From Pipra filicauda (Eukaryota; Chordata; Aves; Passeriformes; Pipridae), in NCBI RefSeq assembly GCF_003945595.2, contig NW_024104318.1, forward strand, positions 124,001 to 188,000: DNA of 64,000 bases, written 5' to 3'. Each line of letters opens with the position of its first letter. Position 1 is the stretch's first letter. Positions 58,901-64,000 of the stretch are shown piece by piece. Both the position numbers and the translations under genes were made by a program. The notes below the pieces were generated by a model. The model ran no database searches, was not told the origin of the DNA, and worked only from the letters and a program-made list of their open reading frames with translations.

Positions 58901-61900
58901 GTGATCAAGGAGGGAGGCCTGACTCCTTACCCAGCCAAAGCCTCTACAATTACTTAAGCCCTCTATACTACTAGTAAGATTCTCCTTCCTTAGAAACATC
59001 ATCTATTGGCTTCCACATAATGCAAGGATATTGGAATTACAACCACTAGTCTGGTGTAACAGTTGTTATTTAAGTACCACTCAAAGCCATTGGTGATGGA
59101 GAATTAAAAACAGAGCTACAATTCCTCAAGTTGTTAAGAGTAATGAAATAAACTGTGTTCTAGCACCAACATCAGTTCAGCCTACTTAATTATCCACTGT
59201 GATTTATACTATATTTCATTATATAAATTGCTGCATACTAAACCACATCAAAAAAAGTGAAAATAGAAAACACTGTGGCTTCTGAAAATGTGAGCCTGAT
59301 TTTACTTATCATGAGCCTATATAAAGTATTTACTTTCAACCTGGTGCTCGTAAGGGATTAATTTGTTTATTACTTGCATTAACCTTTTTCAGATTTTCAG
59401 AGACAACTAGTGTAACGGCCTTTAAAAGAAAAGAATGAGTCCACAGATTTTCCTGACTGGTCTAAGTTCTGTGGGTTTGACCTGAGGACTTGTTTCACGT
59501 GGTACTCATAACCTATGGAGCAAATATCCCCCCACTGGCTGACCTGCACAGCTTCCCTCAGCCCCTGACCCTCCAGAAGCAGTGCATGGACAAATGGACA
59601 CTCAGTGCAGAAGTAGCACCTCAAACCCCAATCCTGAAGAGACATTTAATACACTGTTAGCATTCTCTGCTGATAACACAGCGTTTGCTACAGATCATAA
59701 TATATACAATCTGTTTTTACACTAATAAGGTCACGTAAGCAGCAGTGAAAATAGGGTAAAAACAGGGTATGAAAATGGAAGACATAACAATATAAGCCCT
59801 TCTGCCGAGTACTGTAAAGCAACACCATTAATAACTCATTTCTATCAATTTCAATAGGAAAATAGAGGCAAAATACTTAATTTCCCATTAAGAGCTTTCT
59901 AAACCCTTAGTGACACACATATCTTTCTATGAAGTATCTTGTAGAGACTAACCTGAACCATGATCAGAATGGTCTTGATCTCAGTAAATGCATTCTTAAA
60001 GTACTTAAAATGTACTGCTTCATCACTGATATTTTACAAGGTTGTCAAAGAGAAATATCATTTTTCATCCGCTTTATTTCACTTTACTTCAAGATGTAGT
60101 AATTAACAAGAGTCTTTAGATGGTGGCAAAACTGTCCCTTTTGAAGTTTCTGCATAGCTATCACCCTGGAGATAAAGGCAGATTATTCAATCTTGACATT
60201 ATAATGGTGAATTCAAGATAAAAGGCTGGATTAGCAACTTCATAACTTCATCCCTAAGAAAAAAATGAGATCACCATGAGGTAATTTTACTTCTAGTTTT
60301 GAGGTTTTAAGAAGTTTTTAAAGGATGAAGAGAAGGAGAATATCATGTCTTGAAAGGGTATGAAATGAGTTATATATCCTCTTGTGCATTCCAGTAAAAG
60401 TATTAAAATTATATTTTATTTACAAAATCATACAGGAATACTAGGGTAACCATCTGGCAGGCAAATTATTCCTGTCAAAACAGTGAGTACTTCTGTGTGT
60501 TGCAGCTACATGTCTTCTCATGCAATTTTCTTTTTCTGCCTCTGTATAGAAGTAATAGGAAATGTGGAATTGAGCACATCAGGGGACTGTAGCAAACATT
60601 TGCGTCTAAGGCACTGCAAGAAGCAGCAGCCTGAACACCAACAAAGGCTGCATCCTATAACTATTAGATAGTTTGTATGGTGGAATTCATCTCCAACCAA
60701 ATGCATCATGTCTTTCTCATAGAAAGCACCATTAATGAAAACTTTATGGCTGAGAATCTGAGTTCTAAATTAAGAGGGAGTATTTTGGTTCATGCTAATA
60801 GAACGGCACAGGATCAAATTTGTTTGCTGTTGAAATACTACTGATCAATTCTGTGGAAAACACATCAGGAAAATGACCCATCAGGATAGAATTCAGAGGT
60901 AAAATTTGAGCATCATTAAGAAACATTTCATGGGCCTGCTAGTTAGAGGTCCCATGGAGTTGTAAACCTCGTGTTGTAACAGACTGACAGGCAGAGTGTG
61001 GTTCAAAATCTTACTGATGAAGAATCTCACTATTAGCAAACCTAATTGCAGAACAAAACCAACATGTCCAACCAGAAGGGCAAGGAAGCCTCTTTGAAGC
61101 AAGATGCCATTCAGAAAGCTGGAGCTATGATCAATTTGAAAAACCTGCATGGGAGTAAAAGAAGCAGTTAAACTAAACCCCCCAAGTTATACCAAAAAAA
61201 AAAATTCAAAGAAAGATTATCAGCACTCATAACTGCTCATAAATTATTCTTCAAACACATAAGGAACAAGAACGCTATCAGATAAACTGTAGGAACACAA
61301 ACACTATCAGATGATCTAAAGGTCAGGTGATGATCAGTACATAAATAAAGCTTTCAAAGGCGCTGAAAAATGTCAAAATAATTTGTGCTAGTGCTGGTCA
61401 TGGAAAATACCAGAGAGATTCCTATGCTGTGGCTCTTAATTCTGGAGGAACTTTAAGAGTCTCTCTAAAATTAAAGTGCTTCTAAAAACATAAAGAAAAA
61501 CTAGACAAAGTGTCAAATTCCAGGACTAGCTTATTCTCAGCCAAGAATTCACAAGGAACTCAGGGAGGAAGCAGTTTAATCACTAACAATAACAACAGTT
61601 TTGCTTAAAACTTGTAATGCTTGAAGATTAGTCATTAGCAAATTTGACTCCTAGATAAAGAGGAACCTGAGAGATCCAACTCGGGGGAAAACTACACAAC
61701 TTCAGAGAGAAAAAGCGCCAAAGTCTACCAATAGAAAATGAACATCCAAACAGTAGCATCTGAACAGCTGAATGATCAGAAAGAATACATGATGTAGCAC
61801 ATCCACTTGCTATGCTCTCACTCATCCTTGGGCACCCACTCTTGGCCATTATCAGAGACGAGACAGGCTGGCTACAAAAGCATCCACTAGACAAAAGCAG

Positions 61901-64000
61901 CACAAGGTTCTAAAGTCATGTTAATGCATCTAAGTAAAATTAAACCCTCTTATCCATGAATTTTACGAAATAAGTGTAACATAGAGCCCAGACCACACAG
62001 ACCAACAGCAATGCTGATATATACCTGACTAGGCTGAGTGAGCAAAAACCGGAGAATTTAATAAGCTACATTTATGCTTAATAAGCTTCTGAACCCTATG
62101 CAATATTTATGCTGAAGGAGCGAGAGTGGGAGTAAAAGTGATTGTTTCTGTTTAAACAAAACACACAGCTTCAGCACCTGATAAAGTCCCACAAACTTAC
62201 CATCTGGTCAGAGCAGGTGCTAAGATTTTCATTCTTAGCTTATTTCAGTAAATAAGCCTCAGAAATGAAAACCCAGATAAGTGAACACACGAGGAACTCT
62301 CTTGGGAATCTTTAACTGTTTGTGTCAGAGGAAGAATTATTTAGCTCCTCCTCATGCTTGGCACTGCTGGGATATCAGTGTTTTTTCCAAGGCTATGAAT
62401 GATAGTCCCAGCACATTGCTACCACTTACATTTAAAGAATTTTGACACGACTAAAGCTAAAGGTAGAAAGAGCAGGACCTGAGTGGTGTCACTTGATAAA
62501 CTGATGTAATATGCCATTACCAATGTCTAGAAGACCTTCATTTGTAACCTCATAAAATTATTTAAAAGCCTTCATGACAAAAGAATATTTATTCCTATCA
62601 CAATTGTTTATTTTAAAGTATTTCTTAAATATGACTTTTTTTAGCACAAAGCTAAGGAACTTCCCCTCAAAAAGTCATTTGCCTTCTAGTTAAACACAAT
62701 AGTCCAGGTTAATGATGATCAAAACACTGGTCTGAACTCAGAAGTATCTCACTCCTTTTTAATGGGCTAATTAGCAATTGATCACAGTTCAACTAAATCA
62801 AGAAGCTTTCTTTATTCTTTTTTTTTTTTAACTGGAAAAATATGCCAGTAATCTTGAAAGTTATGGAAACCTGGGGAGCAGTGCAGTGCAGTATTTAAAG
62901 AAAATCCCTTTAGATGAAGTGTTTCAAGAACAAAGTCAGAAAAATCTGCAGTTTCACTAGAATAAATGGGTATTTGCTGAGCTATGATTTTTAAGGATTT
63001 TTTTTCCACAGTGAAAAGAAATAAACACTTGATAAATTTTTTTTAAAGACAATCATTTGGTATGAAATTTAACTGCACCTGTTTTTTTTTTTTCTTTTTC
63101 TCCCCGTCCAGCTCAACACTTCATTTACATTTGGTTAATAAGATCTTTATGATACAGCACACTTTGACCTCTTTTCTTTTTTAAAGTATTTTTAAACCAA
63201 GCCTTTGTCCTATTAATTAATAGACCAACTGCACTGTACTAACCTCTGTTTTTTTCTGCTTGGCTTTTCCTACATACTGATTGCAGTGACATCAATATGG
63301 CAGAGGTACTTTCCTGCAGCAGTTATGTTTAGTGCATGTTTAAGGTGACTTTTTCTTTCCTTAAATCTACCAACATAATTTGTAACTTTGAAATATACAG
63401 TCTGAGAAAACAGGTGTACAACACACATTTTTATTTTGCAAGTCTTTACTCAAAGAGTAAAGACAGCATGAAATGCAGGGCCTGGGAAAAGGAGTCCTCA
63501 AAATCAGAATTTCATGGACTTGTCTCTTTTTAAAATTAAAAAACCAACAAATCAACTCTCAACTTATTCAAACCCGACTCAGACATTTTAAATCCTTGTA
63601 TCACTAAGGACTGACAGAGCATTGAAGTTGCCCGCAGATCTCAGCTGCTTCCAGAACAGAATTGTGAGGATCAGGTATTTGAATATACCCACTCAAACTA
63701 AGTAAATTTTAACTGTTTAACTGATTTCTCAAAGTTCAGTATTGCATATCTATAAATTCCTAAACCTCACTGAACTCATGGGTGTAATGTGTAACACCTA
63801 CTACCTTACCATCACTTAATTACAAGGAAACAGCTATAAGATTTATGACTACTTTAGATCACAAAGGCTGAAGACCTCTGGAGGCTGCTGGTGTAGGACT
63901 TGGACTGAAGTGAGCACAAGTCACACTGCATACAAAACACTCTATCCAACCTACTGTGCAAAGTTTTGTACTATCAGCTTCAACAAAGAACCAAGAGTCT
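58901..64000. other. AT-rich unique noncoding DNA to window end
   Basis: No feature is supported. A minus-strand frame at 59,397-59,645 lies in a slightly GC-richer patch, and one at 60,893-61,150 has a hydrophobic composition; neither is recognised. A strong splice-acceptor-like polypyrimidine tract ends TCCCCGTCCAG at 63,111, but downstream reading frames close within about 25 codons. Confidence 0.5.

Noticed and set aside
59397..59645. 82-codon minus-strand frame in a GC-richer patch
   Set aside because: No recognised domain, no splice sites of note, and length within chance expectation.
60893..61150. 85-codon hydrophobic minus-strand frame resembling membrane segments
   Set aside because: Hydrophobic composition arises easily from T-rich codons; no family match is recognised.
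63082..63200. Strong splice-acceptor-like tract ending TCCCCGTCCAG at 63,111
   Set aside because: The downstream frames close within about 25 codons, no exon is recognised, and T-rich tracts followed by CAG are common in AT-rich DNA.
1..64000. CRISPR arrays, tRNA or rRNA genes, prokaryotic operons, or a novel defence-type system
   Set aside because: Looked for regularly spaced repeats, tRNA box motifs, rRNA signatures and co-directional gene clusters; none found. The window is vertebrate noncoding DNA.

Overview
The window reads as a stretch of bird nuclear genome. Two truncated CR1 LINE 3' ends (32,789-33,311 and 34,336-34,669) carry the usual avian CR1 ending. A TG...CA-bounded LTR-like element (1,976-2,680) resembles a repeat I know from many bird genomes. 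Several faint MIR-like SINE remnants and ordinary microsatellites fit the same picture. Base composition is AT-rich except for one GC- and CpG-rich island. I see no bacterial or phage gene organisation, no operons, no rRNA, tRNA or CRISPR array.

I could not recognise a single protein-coding exon of a known gene. The open frames present are short, mostly without homology that I recognise, and often explained by composition or by CR1 sequence. The window is best described as intergenic or deep-intronic DNA with one probable promoter region.

Layout. 1-7 kb: AT-rich unique sequence, the LTR-like element, a TTAC microsatellite and a MIR-like remnant. 7-29 kb: mostly featureless unique DNA, with small tandem duplications (10.9 kb, 14.6 kb), a perfect palindrome with SOX/TCF-like half-sites (22.47 kb), a short perfect hairpin (26.3 kb) and a purine-rich tract (27.4-28.3 kb). 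29.5-30.3 kb: a block that looks like a conserved regulatory element, with a duplicated homeodomain-type motif. 32-36.8 kb: the repeat-rich part, with MIR-like pieces, both CR1 copies, a 21-bp inverted repeat and a G/T-rich strand-asymmetric tract. 39.2 kb: three consecutive short inverted repeats. 42.0-43.5 kb: a TATA-like site followed by a CpG island, the best promoter candidate. 46.0 kb: a compact cluster of homeodomain and nuclear-receptor-like motifs. 46.2-64 kb: unique AT-rich sequence with simple repeats and one long near-palindrome at 50.5 kb.

No genes can be shown to work together here. The most useful targets for follow-up are the CpG island and the candidate regulatory blocks at 29.5-30.3 kb, 39.2 kb and 46.0 kb. 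I found nothing that amounts to a new biological system.
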